Assembly: GCA_027084135.1 (NCBI GenBank)
Contig: JALWLO010000105.1
Location: 1-32,295, forward strand
Length of the DNA stretch: 32,295 bases
Reading direction: 5' to 3'
Source of the DNA: Campylobacterales bacterium
Lineage (GTDB): Bacteria; Campylobacterota; Campylobacteria; Campylobacterales; QNZT01
The first letter of the stretch is position 1, and every line of letters begins with the position of its first letter. Under the pieces are notes generated by a model. It ran no database searches. It was given only the letters and a program-made list of their open reading frames with translations, and was not told the DNA's origin. A program made the translations under genes and the position numbers. Shown here piece after piece: positions 15,855-24,173 of the stretch.

Positions 15855-16703
15855 TTGGAAATATTGGACGGAAGAGCACTATCATCAGAGATTAAAGCAA
15901 GGTGCAAAGAGGATGTCGCAAAGCTAAAAGAGAGGGGGATTACCCCCGGTCTTGCTGTGATACTCGTAGGTGATGATCCGGCAAGTCATACCTATGTGGC
16001 TATGAAAGAGAAGAGTTGCAAAGAGGTAGGGATCTACTCCATTGTCCACAAGATGCCTGAAGATATCTCGCAAGACAAGATCCTTGAGACGATAGAGATG
16101 ATGAATCAAAATCCTAACATTGACGGGATACTTCTACAGCTTCCTTTGCCAGAGCATATTAACACTCAGAAGCTCCTCTCGGCAATCGATCCGCAAAAAG
16201 ATGTAGACGGGTTTCATCCGACAAATGTAGGAAAATTAGTACTAGGACTTGATGCATTTGCACCCTGCACACCACTTGGTGTGATGGAGCTTTTAAAAAA
16301 GTATGATATAGATCCTAAGGGCAAAGATGTATGTGTCGTAGGTGCGAGCAATATCGTCGGCAAACCAATGATGAATCTACTTTTAAATGCAAACGCAACT
16401 GTCGATATCTGTCACATCTACACAAAAGATTTAGCGGCTCACACAAGAGATGCTGATATGGTGATAGTAGGTGTAGGCAAGATAGGACTTATCACAGCCG
16501 ATATGGTAAAAGACGGCGCTATCGTTATAGATATCGGTATCAATAAAACCGAGGATGGCAAAATCGTCGGTGATGTAGCGTATGAAGAGGTATCCAAAAA
16601 GTGCTCATATATTACACCGGTTCCAGGAGGTGTAGGACCTATGACGATCGCCATGCTTATGCAAAATACTGTCAAATCCGCTAAAAGGAGAGTCGATGCT
16701 TAA
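15855..16703 (+). CDS. folD: Methylenetetrahydrofolate dehydrogenase / cyclohydrolase
   Basis: FolD oxidises 5,10-methylene- to 5,10-methenyl-tetrahydrofolate and hydrolyses that to 10-formyl-tetrahydrofolate, the substrate of PurU encoded in this window. Visible signatures are the active-site region AVILVGDDPASHTYVAMKEKSCKE (catalytic Tyr and Lys), QLPLPEH, the NADP-binding CVVGASNIVGKPM and the C-terminal PGGVGPMTIAML. The length of 282 residues is normal. The start is a TTG preceded by AAAGGTGA; that ribosome binding site abuts the target repeat of mobile element copy 3. Its stop overlaps lepB by 8 nt. Confidence 0.95.
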   Translation: MEILDGRALSSEIKARCKEDVAKLKERGITPGLAVILVGDDPASHTYVAMKEKSCKEVGIYSIVHKMPEDISQDKILETIEMMNQNPNIDGILLQLPLPEHINTQKLLSAIDPQKDVDGFHPTNVGKLVLGLDAFAPCTPLGVMELLKKYDIDPKGKDVCVVGASNIVGKPMMNLLLNANATVDICHIYTKDLAAHTRDADMVIVGVGKIGLITADMVKDGAIVIDIGINKTEDGKIVGDVAYEEVSKKCSYITPVPGGVGPMTIAMLMQNTVKSAKRRVDA

Positions 16704-17523
16704 GAAGCTAAATAGACTTTCTAGTAGTTGGATCGGTCGTTTTGTTTATCATACATTAAGCTTTAGTTTTTGGTTACATAGATTTTCCGGTAGTTGGACC
16801 GGTACGATCATCATCGTACTATCTATTATCTTTTTTATCGCTCAAGCGTTTGTGATACCAAGCGGTTCTATGAAAAGAACTCTGCTTATCGGTGACCATC
16901 TCTTTGTTAAGAAATTCGCTTATGGTATCCCAACACCTCATATCCCTTTTCTTGAGATACCGGTACTACCCGATTTCGACGGAGATGGACATTTGCTGGC
17001 AGGTGAGGGACCCAAAAGGGGTGATATCGTTGTGTTTAGATACCCGCCAAACCCCTCTCAACACTTTGTCAAAAGGTGCGTTGCCGTCGGCGGAGATAGA
17101 GTAATGGTCATAAATAAAGTCCTTTATATCAAACCTCATGAGGGTGACGCATATGTAAAACAGCACTATCCACCGTCCAAGATCGTAAAAATAGGTGAGG
17201 GATTGTGGGTCAAAAATCCATATAGAGACAAATTCAAAGGTATCCAAAATGACCCTACTGTGCAAGCTCCGATCCTTCTAAACTTTCCCGAAACCGAAGT
17301 TCCACAAGGGGAGTACTTTATGATGGGTGACAATAGAGATCACTCAAACGATAGCCGTTTTTGGGGGAGCGTGCCTTACAAGTTTATCGAAGGAACCCCT
17401 TGGTTTATCTACTTCTCTTGGGATAAAAACTATAAAATCAGATGGAATAGAATCGGTCACTTTGTAGATACTATAGAGCGCGACCCCTCATTTATAGACC
17501 CATCTGTTGCGCTTGGAAGCTAG
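16696..17523 (+). CDS. lepB: Signal peptidase I
   Basis: LepB removes signal peptides from exported proteins at the outer face of the inner membrane. After an amphipathic N-terminus there is a membrane helix (TIIIVLSIIFFIAQAFVI), then the nucleophile Ser58 in IPSGSMKRTL and the general base Lys126 in HFVKRCVAVGGDRV, and finally the MGDNRDHSNDSRFWG box. The residue after SM is Lys-Arg rather than the common x-Pro, a small deviation. The length of 275 residues is typical for epsilon-type LepB. It is coupled to folD through the overlap. Confidence 0.95.
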   Translation: MLKKLNRLSSSWIGRFVYHTLSFSFWLHRFSGSWTGTIIIVLSIIFFIAQAFVIPSGSMKRTLLIGDHLFVKKFAYGIPTPHIPFLEIPVLPDFDGDGHLLAGEGPKRGDIVVFRYPPNPSQHFVKRCVAVGGDRVMVINKVLYIKPHEGDAYVKQHYPPSKIVKIGEGLWVKNPYRDKFKGIQNDPTVQAPILLNFPETEVPQGEYFMMGDNRDHSNDSRFWGSVPYKFIEGTPWFIYFSWDKNYKIRWNRIGHFVDTIERDPSFIDPSVALGS

Positions 17524-17667
17524 ATCTTTAGATAACTGCTAGTATAAAATGTTACCGAACTAAACGATAGCACTAATATTTATTTATTTAGGTCATAGTT
17601 ACTTAACCTCCTAATCTTTTTCATGCTATTCTTTGGCATACATAAAAAGTTAATAGAGGATTTTATT

Positions 17668-18024
17668 ATGCACTTTCAACATCTAAAAAACTTCATAGAA
17701 AATCGCTTACGAAAAGATGACATCTATATACCTGGTACAATCTTTTATCTCGTCAAAAATGAGGGTGTAGGAAGCAAAGAGGAGATTGCAAGGCTCATAT
17801 ATATCTTTGAATATAAACACTCGTTGGAGTATTACGAAAAGATAGTCGATCAATTTGCCTCAACACTACTTGAGGATTATAATCTTTTGATTAAAGAGGA
17901 TGATAACTATAAACTTATCACTTGGCCGTTAAAGAAGAGTGAGGTAGATGAGATCATCTCTCTTTGCTATAAAAAATCAAACGGTTTTTTCAAAAACCTT
18001 CAGATAAAGAGGTGTATAGCTTAA
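17668..18024 (+). CDS. Winged-helix-like N-terminal domain protein, probably truncated family member
   Basis: The ORF track starts at 17623; the ATG at 17668 has AGAGGA seven bases upstream and gives 118 residues, starting MHFQHLKNFIENRLRKDDIY. The pattern 'LRKDDIYIPGTIFYLV...GSKEEIARLI...EYYEKIVDQF...LLEDYNLL' resembles the small N-terminal domain that precedes HIT or HNH catalytic domains in larger proteins, from memory. Here the protein ends after that domain (DEIISLCYKK..GFF), with no catalytic part following in any frame I read. It may be a shortened, possibly regulatory, version. Function unknown. Confidence 0.55.
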   Translation: MHFQHLKNFIENRLRKDDIYIPGTIFYLVKNEGVGSKEEIARLIYIFEYKHSLEYYEKIVDQFASTLLEDYNLLIKEDDNYKLITWPLKKSEVDEIISLCYKKSNGFFKNLQIKRCIA

Positions 18025-18065
18025 TAGAGCATCTCATATTCTCCCTCTAGCTACAAGCTCCACTA

Positions 18066-18620
18066 TCAAGAGCTGTGCTCTTTTTTAAATCTTTTAAAAA
18101 TCTTTTCAAAATCTAGTTCCACTCCACACTCTAAATCATCAAAATGATACTTCTCTTTTGTAAAATCACCCTGTTTTTGGTAGATATTGTTTTCGATTTT
18201 GTAGATTTTTGCAAAGAGTGTTTTTGGATAAACCAAGATGTAGTACAAAACTTTCTCTCTCTCATATATCTCAAATTTTACTTTTTCATCTCTCTTTGCC
18301 GTAGCATCAGAAACTATCTCTATGATGATTTTTGGAGCTTTTCTTATATAGTCTGACTCCTCACCGCATATCAGAGCGATATCGGGTCTCAAAACATTTT
18401 CACTATCGACTATATAATCAAGCTCATAGACCACTTCACAATCTTCGCATTCACTAATTTCATCAAATAGAGCATGCGAAAAAGCCATACTCAAACTTTG
18501 GTGATCTCTCATAGGACTGGGAGCCATTGCGATAGGCATCCCCTCTATCAGCTCCCAATCACCTTTCCACTGCTTATAATCCTCATAACTGTAACTCTCT
18601 ATGACATTTGCAACACCCAT
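18066..18620 (-). CDS. Uma2-family (DUF820) putative endonuclease
   Basis: A PD-(D/E)XK-fold protein: WELIEGMPIAMAPSPMRDHQ near the N-terminus, then LRPDIALICGE with the first active-site Asp, then PKIIIEIVSDATAKRDEKVK with the Glu and Lys. This full set is the Uma2 hallmark. The family is abundant in cyanobacteria and is of uncertain biological role. I prefer the ATG at 18620, preceded by AAGGAG at six bases, over the ORF-track start 18644; this gives 184 residues. It stands alone between convergent and co-directional genes. Confidence 0.88.
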   Translation of the reverse strand: MGVANVIESYSYEDYKQWKGDWELIEGMPIAMAPSPMRDHQSLSMAFSHALFDEISECEDCEVVYELDYIVDSENVLRPDIALICGEESDYIRKAPKIIIEIVSDATAKRDEKVKFEIYEREKVLYYILVYPKTLFAKIYKIENNIYQKQGDFTKEKYHFDDLECGVELDFEKIFKRFKKEHSS

Positions 18621-18705
18621 GATAGACTCCTTAGATCTCTGCATATGATTATATCATAAAACAGGAATGGGACTTAAGCTACTTTGAGTTTGAAGGAGTT
18701 TAGTA

Positions 18706-19923
18706 CTAAACCCTCATCTCCTCTTTATAGGCATATCCTTTGCTATCAAGAAGCTCTCTGATCATATCTTGATGCTCTTTCCCTTTGGTTTCGAGTGCCA
18801 AGGTGACATAAGCATCGCCGTATGAGAGATTTGTCGAAGTTCTATCATAGTCTATCTGTATGATATTGGCTCCCGCATTGCTGATAAGGTCACTCAACTT
18901 CTGAAGTGAACCGGGTTTATCGACAAGGGTAATGACAAACTTCATCTTTCTATAGGATTTGATGAGACCCTTTTCTATGATAAGTGAGAGCATACTGACA
19001 TCGATATTGCCGCCGCTGAGTATAGTTCCTATTTTTTCACTCTTACTAAACGGAAACTTTTGATGCATGATAGCCGCCACTCCCGCCGCACCGGCACCCT
19101 CTACCACAAGTTTTTGCCGCTCGAGTAAAAAGAGTATCGCAGAAGCTATCTCTTCATCATCCACCTCAACCACATCATCCACCAACTCTAGTACTAAACT
19201 CAGATTTTTCTCATTGACATCTCTTACCGCTATACCGTCAGCTATCGTTTTGACAAAGAGTGAATCTATAGGCTTTTTTGCCTTAAATGAATCATACATC
19301 GCATCGGCACCTTTGGCTACAACGCCAATGATACGGATATCGGGCTTCAACGCTTTCAATGCTGACGCTACACCCGCTATCAAACCGCCGCCTCCGATAG
19401 ATACCACTACAGTATCTAGATCTTCAACATCTTCGATCATCTCAAGCGCTATCGTGCCTTGCCCCGCCATAACGGCTTCATCGGCAAACGGGTGGATAAA
19501 GGTTAGATTTTCATCTTTTGCCTTTTGAAGAGCATATGCATACGCTTCATCATAGTTTTCACCGTGAAGTATCACATTCGCCCCAAGGGCTTTGGTGTTT
19601 TCAACCTTTAAAAGAGGAGTGGCTTCAGGCATGATGATGGTTGCCGGGATATGAAAGGTTCTGGCACTAAAAGCGACACCTTGCGCGTGATTTCCGGCAC
19701 TTGCCGCTATCACACCTCTCTTTTTCTCTGCATCACTCAGTAGCGCTATCTTATTGTACGCTCCTCTTAGCTTAAAAGCACCGGTTAGTTGTAGATTTTC
19801 TTTCTTTAAAAAGACTTTCGCACCGACTCTATCACTCAGTATCGGAGCAAAAGCAAAGGGAGTTTTCACTACAACTCCACTTACCCTCTCTTTTGCCCTT
19901 TTTATCTCTTCTAACGGTATCAT
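18706..19923 (-). CDS. ilvA: Threonine ammonia-lyase
   Basis: IlvA deaminates threonine to 2-oxobutanoate, the first step to isoleucine. Pyridoxal phosphate binds Lys51 in LTGAFKLRGAYNKI, and the phosphate-binding glycine loop is VVVSIGGGGLIAGVA. A single ACT domain lies at the C-terminus (about residues 330-405, starting KFVITLVDKPGSLQKL). The length of 405 residues matches the one-ACT type rather than the longer E. coli IlvA. The stop codon TAG is the first part of a TAGTACTA palindrome. It begins directly after the CoA-binding protein gene, with which it forms an operon. Confidence 0.93.
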   Translation of the reverse strand: MIPLEEIKRAKERVSGVVVKTPFAFAPILSDRVGAKVFLKKENLQLTGAFKLRGAYNKIALLSDAEKKRGVIAASAGNHAQGVAFSARTFHIPATIIMPEATPLLKVENTKALGANVILHGENYDEAYAYALQKAKDENLTFIHPFADEAVMAGQGTIALEMIEDVEDLDTVVVSIGGGGLIAGVASALKALKPDIRIIGVVAKGADAMYDSFKAKKPIDSLFVKTIADGIAVRDVNEKNLSLVLELVDDVVEVDDEEIASAILFLLERQKLVVEGAGAAGVAAIMHQKFPFSKSEKIGTILSGGNIDVSMLSLIIEKGLIKSYRKMKFVITLVDKPGSLQKLSDLISNAGANIIQIDYDRTSTNLSYGDAYVTLALETKGKEHQDMIRELLDSKGYAYKEEMRV

Positions 19924-20358
19924 TTAGCTGTTCATCACCCTCATATGCTCTATCATCGCACATCTATTTTGCACCACTTTAAGTCCCATCTGCTTCGCCC
20001 TGCTTGCCGCTTTATTGTTGACTATACCCTCTTGGAGCCAAAGAACCTTGACATCATTTCTTCTGGCAATAATATCAACAAGCTCATCGGCAACACTCGC
20101 TTTTCTAAACATATCCACCATATCTACTCGTTCTTTAATATCCTCCAGACTTCTATAAACCTTCTCACCGAGTATCTCATCACCTTTAGGATATATGGGG
20201 ATGATCTTAAACCCCTGCTCTTTTAGATATTTTGCAACTCTGTGACTCGGCTTATTTTCATCCGGCGAAAGTCCCGGGATAGCTATCGTTTTAACACTCT
20301 CAAATATCTCTTTGATCTTCTTTGGATCCTCGTTCACTGTCGGAATTTCACACTCCAT
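19924..20358 (-). CDS. CoA-binding domain protein (YccU-like)
   Basis: A 144-residue single Rossmann-type CoA-binding domain: KTIAIPGLSPDENKPSHRVA near the start, FKIIPIYPKGDEILGEKVYRSL, and VLWLQEGIVNN followed by the final NRCAMIEH. This matches the YccU family of CoA-binding proteins, whose physiological role is not known. It sits between dnaJ (upstream, 3-nt gap) and ilvA (no gap) on the same strand. Confidence 0.88.
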   Translation of the reverse strand: MECEIPTVNEDPKKIKEIFESVKTIAIPGLSPDENKPSHRVAKYLKEQGFKIIPIYPKGDEILGEKVYRSLEDIKERVDMVDMFRKASVADELVDIIARRNDVKVLWLQEGIVNNKAASRAKQMGLKVVQNRCAMIEHMRVMNS

Positions 20359-20361
20359 TAT

Positions 20362-21480
20362 TTATCCTTTAAACCATTTTTTTACTTTATCTATCACTCC
20401 CTCAAACTTACTATGATGGGGTTTGCTCTCATAACCAAATGAGTCATTTAGTTTCTCAAGCATCTCCCTTTGCTCACTTGTTAGCTTTTTAGGGTAGATG
20501 ATCTTCACTTGAGCGATCATATCCCCTTTTCTTCCATTGTGAACATTTTCAACACCCTCACCTCTGAGTACAAACTGCTGTTTATCTCTCACGCCTGAAG
20601 GGATGGTGATACTCTTTTCTCCTCTAAGCGTTGGGATCGTTACCTCACCGCCCAGAACGGCTTGAGTAAAAAATATTGGAACCTCTATGTAGATATTGTC
20701 TCCATCACGAACAAAGTGCTCATCATCTTCAACCATTACCAAGATATAGAGATCTCCCCGCCTTCCGTTTTTAGCGATATTTCCTTTGCCGCTGACTCTT
20801 AGTCTGTTTCCATAGTCTATCCCGGCAGGTATCTCAACGGTGGTAGTCTCCGTCACCTCGATATATCCGTCCCCGTCACACTCACTGCATGGATTTTGCA
20901 CTTCCGTTCCGCTCCCGCCGCAAGTCTCACATGTCTGGGCAAATGTCATAAAGCCTTGTCGATAGTAAACTTCACCCTGCCCACCGCAGTTTGAGCACTT
21001 TCTAACTTTTCCGTCTCTCTCACCGGTACCGCCGCATGCTTTACATCTAGTTTTGTATCTGTAGGTTATATCTTTTTGGGTTCCAAATATCGCTTCATAA
21101 AACCCTAAAGTAACCTCTACCTCGATATCGAGAGGATACTTGTCATACTCTCTTCTGCCTCTGCTATTAAATGAACCGAAACCGCTTCCAAATACAGACT
21201 CGAAAATCGCACTCAAGTCATCCATATCCATACCGCCTCCGCGGCTAAATCCACCGCCTTCTAAACCGGCTTTTCCATACCTGTCATAGATCTCTCTCTT
21301 GGAGCTATCGCTTAGCACCTGATACGCTTCATTGACAAGCTTAAACTTCTCTTCAGCCTCTTTGTCGCCTTGATTTCTATCGGGATGGTACTTTAGGGCA
21401 AGTTTTCGATAAGCCTTTTTGATCTCAGAACTAGAGGCATCTCTGCTAATCTCTAAAATCTCATAATAATCAACTTCCAT
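20362..21480 (-). CDS. dnaJ: Chaperone DnaJ (Hsp40)
   Basis: DnaJ delivers unfolded proteins to DnaK and stimulates its ATPase. The J domain carries HPDRN at about residues 31-35, followed by a Gly/Phe-rich linker (about 70-95) and four zinc-finger repeats: [24 protein letters not shown] and CSECDGDG. The C-terminal substrate domains follow. The ORF track starts at 21486 (MSMEV); the second ATG at 21480 has AAGAGATGAGT before it at proper spacing and is preferred, giving 372 residues. It is upstream of the CoA-binding and ilvA genes. Confidence 0.96.
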   Translation of the reverse strand: MEVDYYEILEISRDASSSEIKKAYRKLALKYHPDRNQGDKEAEEKFKLVNEAYQVLSDSSKREIYDRYGKAGLEGGGFSRGGGMDMDDLSAIFESVFGSGFGSFNSRGRREYDKYPLDIEVEVTLGFYEAIFGTQKDITYRYKTRCKACGGTGERDGKVRKCSNCGGQGEVYYRQGFMTFAQTCETCGGSGTEVQNPCSECDGDGYIEVTETTTVEIPAGIDYGNRLRVSGKGNIAKNGRRGDLYILVMVEDDEHFVRDGDNIYIEVPIFFTQAVLGGEVTIPTLRGEKSITIPSGVRDKQQFVLRGEGVENVHNGRKGDMIAQVKIIYPKKLTSEQREMLEKLNDSFGYESKPHHSKFEGVIDKVKKWFKG

Positions 21481-21610
21481 ACTCATCTCTTAACTACCCT
21501 TTTTTGTAAAAATAACTAAACATACTATTCTATCTAAAATGGTGTTAAGTTTGAAGTATAGAGGGTAAAAGTTATAAAAATTTGTAACTTTTACCATAAA
21601 TTTCGTTTGG

Positions 21611-23065
21611 TTAGTAGTACTTTATATTTAATCCCAAAGTAAATGATATTTGTGAGTGTTTAACCGAAGCTTCACTGGTGACACTTGATAGGTTTCTAGC
21701 AACTTGTGCCGGCATCTTCTTGCCGCCTGCGAGATTTGCCACTTGTGCTTGCGTTAAAGCAGATGTATCATAACTCACACTCTCTCTAGGGGAGTATACA
21801 AAAGCAAAGTCAAGTGAAGTGTGTTGGTTGATTCGTTTTCCAAGACCGAAGGTAAAGTGCTGCTCAGGTAGTGCCGGAAAGCCTGCCAAGTTAAAGTAGT
21901 TGAGTACCGCCGCTTTATAGTTTTTATAATTAAAGCCTTTTTGATCAAATGCCGGTCCGCTCTTTTGCCCTCTTATTGGGCTTTTTGCATAGTTATATCC
22001 AAATCTCCATGTTAGATCATATCCGATCTTTTCATAACCAAATGCAAAGACATTTTGATTTTTCCAACCAAAGTCTTTATATCCGTCAGCACTTCCCCAC
22101 ATAATATTTCGATAATCAAAAAGTAGGGTTTGAGACTTATCAAGTTTGTATGCAAATCCTATCCCTATCTCACCAGGCTGTGTCAGGTCATCGGAAAAGC
22201 CTTTTAAACCGAATGCTTTAGTAGCTGATGAGATTTGGTGATCATATTTCATCTTTATAGGCGTCTTTAGTACTAGTCCTACCTGTAAATTTTTTACTTT
22301 AACATCTTTAACTTCAAAATCCTGGACATTATAACCAAGACCAAACTGAGCACCAAACCCTATATCTTCACTTGTACCGGTTCCTGTATTGACATTGTGA
22401 TAGCCGCCTTGTCCGTCAGATTGATAAGCACCGCTGTTAAATGACATTCCAAACGCACCATACATAATCACCGGTACTAAACCGACTCTCAGTTTCTCAT
22501 TTATCCGTTTTGCGTAGGGTATGGCAAAAGACATGATTTGGATGTTTGTTGTCAGTTGATTACTGCCGTTTTTTGTACCGATGTATTCATTTTGTGGGGT
22601 ATTTGGGTCAGGTCGGTGTCCTTTGAATGGATTACCGTAAAACGGCTGATCATCGAAATAGTCAACACCCATACCGCCGATACCAAACATACCTATACCC
22701 CAAACTGTATCATCATCGATCTGATAGGAGATAGCCACTTCGGGGATCAAAGAGATACCCTTATCACTACTTTGATAGGATGGGTTTGAGTTACCGCCAC
22801 CAACAGCCGTGGTATCGATACCGTTTTTAAACTTTACATGAGGAGAAAAGTAACTCCCCCCAAACATAACTCTTTTATTCTCTATCAAAGCTGGATTTAC
22901 AAGAGCTGATTCCGCTCCTAGCGAATAGGCTATGCCAGCTCCTCCCATCGCTCTCGTCTTTGGTCCTAAACCTATAAGATAGTCTCCGTTTGTCGCCTGC
23001 AATGCAGCCGTAGCAACTACAGAGATAGCCAACCCTTTAGATAGTCTTTTTGTTATATTTTTCAT
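21611..23065 (-). CDS. OmpP1/FadL-family outer membrane transporter
   Basis: A signal peptide (GLAISVVATAALQA) is followed by the FadL-type N-terminus GDYLIGLGPKTRAMGGAGIAYSLGAESALVNPA. The rest is rich in alternating aromatic strands and ends in an aromatic residue (GLNIKYY), as beta-barrel proteins do. FadL proteins carry hydrophobic compounds across the outer membrane; the substrate here is unknown. The length of 484 residues is usual. A TATAAT lies upstream (23097-23092 on the minus strand) and the ribosome binding site is GGAGGAG. A TAGTACTA palindrome stands in the promoter region. Confidence 0.88.
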   Translation of the reverse strand: MKNITKRLSKGLAISVVATAALQATNGDYLIGLGPKTRAMGGAGIAYSLGAESALVNPALIENKRVMFGGSYFSPHVKFKNGIDTTAVGGGNSNPSYQSSDKGISLIPEVAISYQIDDDTVWGIGMFGIGGMGVDYFDDQPFYGNPFKGHRPDPNTPQNEYIGTKNGSNQLTTNIQIMSFAIPYAKRINEKLRVGLVPVIMYGAFGMSFNSGAYQSDGQGGYHNVNTGTGTSEDIGFGAQFGLGYNVQDFEVKDVKVKNLQVGLVLKTPIKMKYDHQISSATKAFGLKGFSDDLTQPGEIGIGFAYKLDKSQTLLFDYRNIMWGSADGYKDFGWKNQNVFAFGYEKIGYDLTWRFGYNYAKSPIRGQKSGPAFDQKGFNYKNYKAAVLNYFNLAGFPALPEQHFTFGLGKRINQHTSLDFAFVYSPRESVSYDTSALTQAQVANLAGGKKMPAQVARNLSSVTSEASVKHSQISFTLGLNIKYY

Positions 23066-23145
23066 AACTCCTCCATATAATTATTTGAAAAATTATAGGG
23101 AGCTTTTGTTACTCTTTTGTTAGTACTAGTTAAAATAGTTATAAT

Positions 23146-23312
23146 CCCAAATTTTGCAGTAAAAGGTACATCAGATACATTAAATACTCTGAGTGCAAGG
23201 GTGTTGAATGAAAACACAAGCGCATACGCAGTTATGCGTCGAGGCTTTACTTCAATCGCCCATACCGCCAATGATAAATGTAGATGATGCGCTGACTAAT
23301 GTAAATTTTGGG
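23146..23312. mobile_element. Short non-autonomous element, copy 4 (167 bp)
   Basis: Its ends are CCCAAATTTTGCA and TAAATTTTGGG, and it is flanked by the perfect 5-bp direct repeat ATAAT (23141-23145, 23313-23317). It is inverted relative to copy 1 and matches it over most of its length. The central hairpin GCATA-CGCAGT-TATGC differs in sequence from that of copy 1 but still pairs. A single-base length difference shifts the frame that is open in copy 1. It fills most of the 230-bp gap between the porin gene and the next gene and has rewritten the end of that gene. Confidence 0.85.
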
Positions 23313-23529
23313 ATAATGTTTCGTCAATATTTTGTAGTTTTTTGAGTGCAGATTTTTTGAGTTCATCATATCTCTCTTGATCTAAGTTTAACTTACGCAT
23401 TACATCTTCTGCATCTCTATCATCGAGCATGAATTTGATGATCTTAAACTCTTTTTTGGTCAATCTCTTTCGTATAAGTATCTGGATCTCTTTCTCTTGG
23501 GTACCAAAGAGTCGAATAATGCTATTCAT
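23296..23529 (-). CDS. Small HTH-like protein, C-terminus altered by an element
   Basis: A 77-residue basic helical protein; LTKKEFKIIKFMLDDRDAED and VMRKLNLDQERYDELKKSAL resemble region-4-type or LuxR-type helix-turn-helix sequences, so DNA binding is plausible but not shown. The last residues SQNLH and the stop lie in mobile element copy 4. Removing the element and one target repeat restores 'DETL' followed at once by a TAA, so the ancestral protein was five residues shorter. Ribosome binding site AGAGGTG lies within a 31-bp dispersed repeat. It is 21 nt after the MOSC gene. Confidence 0.65.
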   Translation of the reverse strand: MNSIIRLFGTQEKEIQILIRKRLTKKEFKIIKFMLDDRDAEDVMRKLNLDQERYDELKKSALKKLQNIDETLSQNLH

Positions 23530-23533
23530 ATAA

Positions 23534-23564
23534 GGGCACCTCTAATAACCCTAGACACCCATAA
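23534..23564. repeat. 31-bp dispersed repeat, copy 2
   Basis: This partner of 3409-3439 (27 of 31 identical) covers the last codons of the MOSC gene (MGV, stop) and the TTATTAGAGGTGCCC leader that provides the ribosome binding site of the HTH-like gene. Confidence 0.6.
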
Positions 23565-24006
23565 GATATACCTTATCACCTATGGTGATATCTCCTTCCT
23601 CTAATGCTTTGACAAAGATACCTCTGTGGTTTCTTAAGAGTTTTGGAGCTCGTTTGTCTATTGAAGAGAGATGCTTGCATACTGTTGGGAAAAGCGTCAC
23701 TTCCAACTCAAGATCACCTATCGATAATTTGCTTCCTATTTCTAAACTATATATGTCAAAATCGGTTTTTACTATTATGTTTTCTCCTAGTTCTCCATAG
23801 GTAGTTTTGATACCGTTTTCTTGAAGCAGATCATAACTACCTGTTGAAGTCATGAGTATAGTACGATCAGATCTCTTGCCGTAATATTTATCATTTATGA
23901 CGCCACTTTTATCTAAAGAAAGAGTCTTTTTGCAAGAGTGTTTATTACTCTCTTTCTCTGTCAAAAACAGTTCTACTATTTCACCAATAAAACGAGCTCT
24001 AGCCAT
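23551..24006 (-). CDS. MOSC-domain protein
   Basis: A stand-alone MOSC domain of 151 residues: GVINDKYYGKRSDRTILM, GELGENIIV, GSKLSIGDLELEVT and the conserved-Cys segment PTVCKHL, ending with RGIFVKALEEGDI. MOSC domains are linked to sulfur carriage and molybdenum cofactor modification. Its position, divergent from soxC, which needs a molybdenum cofactor, makes a role in SoxC maturation or sulfur handling plausible; that link is inference. Confidence 0.88.
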   Translation of the reverse strand: MARARFIGEIVELFLTEKESNKHSCKKTLSLDKSGVINDKYYGKRSDRTILMTSTGSYDLLQENGIKTTYGELGENIIVKTDFDIYSLEIGSKLSIGDLELEVTLFPTVCKHLSSIDKRAPKLLRNHRGIFVKALEEGDITIGDKVYLMGV

Positions 24007-24047
24007 TATAAATCCTATATTTTGAACAATTGTGAAAAATATACTAC

Positions 24048-24076
24048 TTGACTTTAAATTAATATTTCATTACAAT
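24048..24076 (+). promoter_or_regulatory. Sigma-70-type promoter of soxCDYZ
   Basis: TTGACT (24048-24053), a 17-bp AT-rich spacer and TACAAT (24071-24076) form a near-consensus promoter, about 90 bp before the soxC start. Confidence 0.65.
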
Positions 24077-24114
24077 TACTACGCTGTAAGTTGTTTTGCT
24101 ATGGTAAATATAAT

Positions 24115-24141
24115 TTTTTGTTATATTTATGATAACAAAAA
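24115..24141. promoter_or_regulatory. Inverted repeat in the soxC leader
   Basis: TTTTTGTTAT, seven bases, ATAACAAAAA: a perfect 10-bp dyad between the promoter and the soxC ribosome binding site. It could be an operator for a repressor or an RNA hairpin; the symmetry is seen, the role is inferred. Confidence 0.5.
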
Positions 24142-24173
24142 CTATACATCTTACATATAAAAAGGGAGGATTA

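Noticed and set aside
23062-23271. ORF of 69 aa upstream of the porin gene
   Set aside because: It reads through mobile element copy 4 and the porin promoter; not conserved in other copies.
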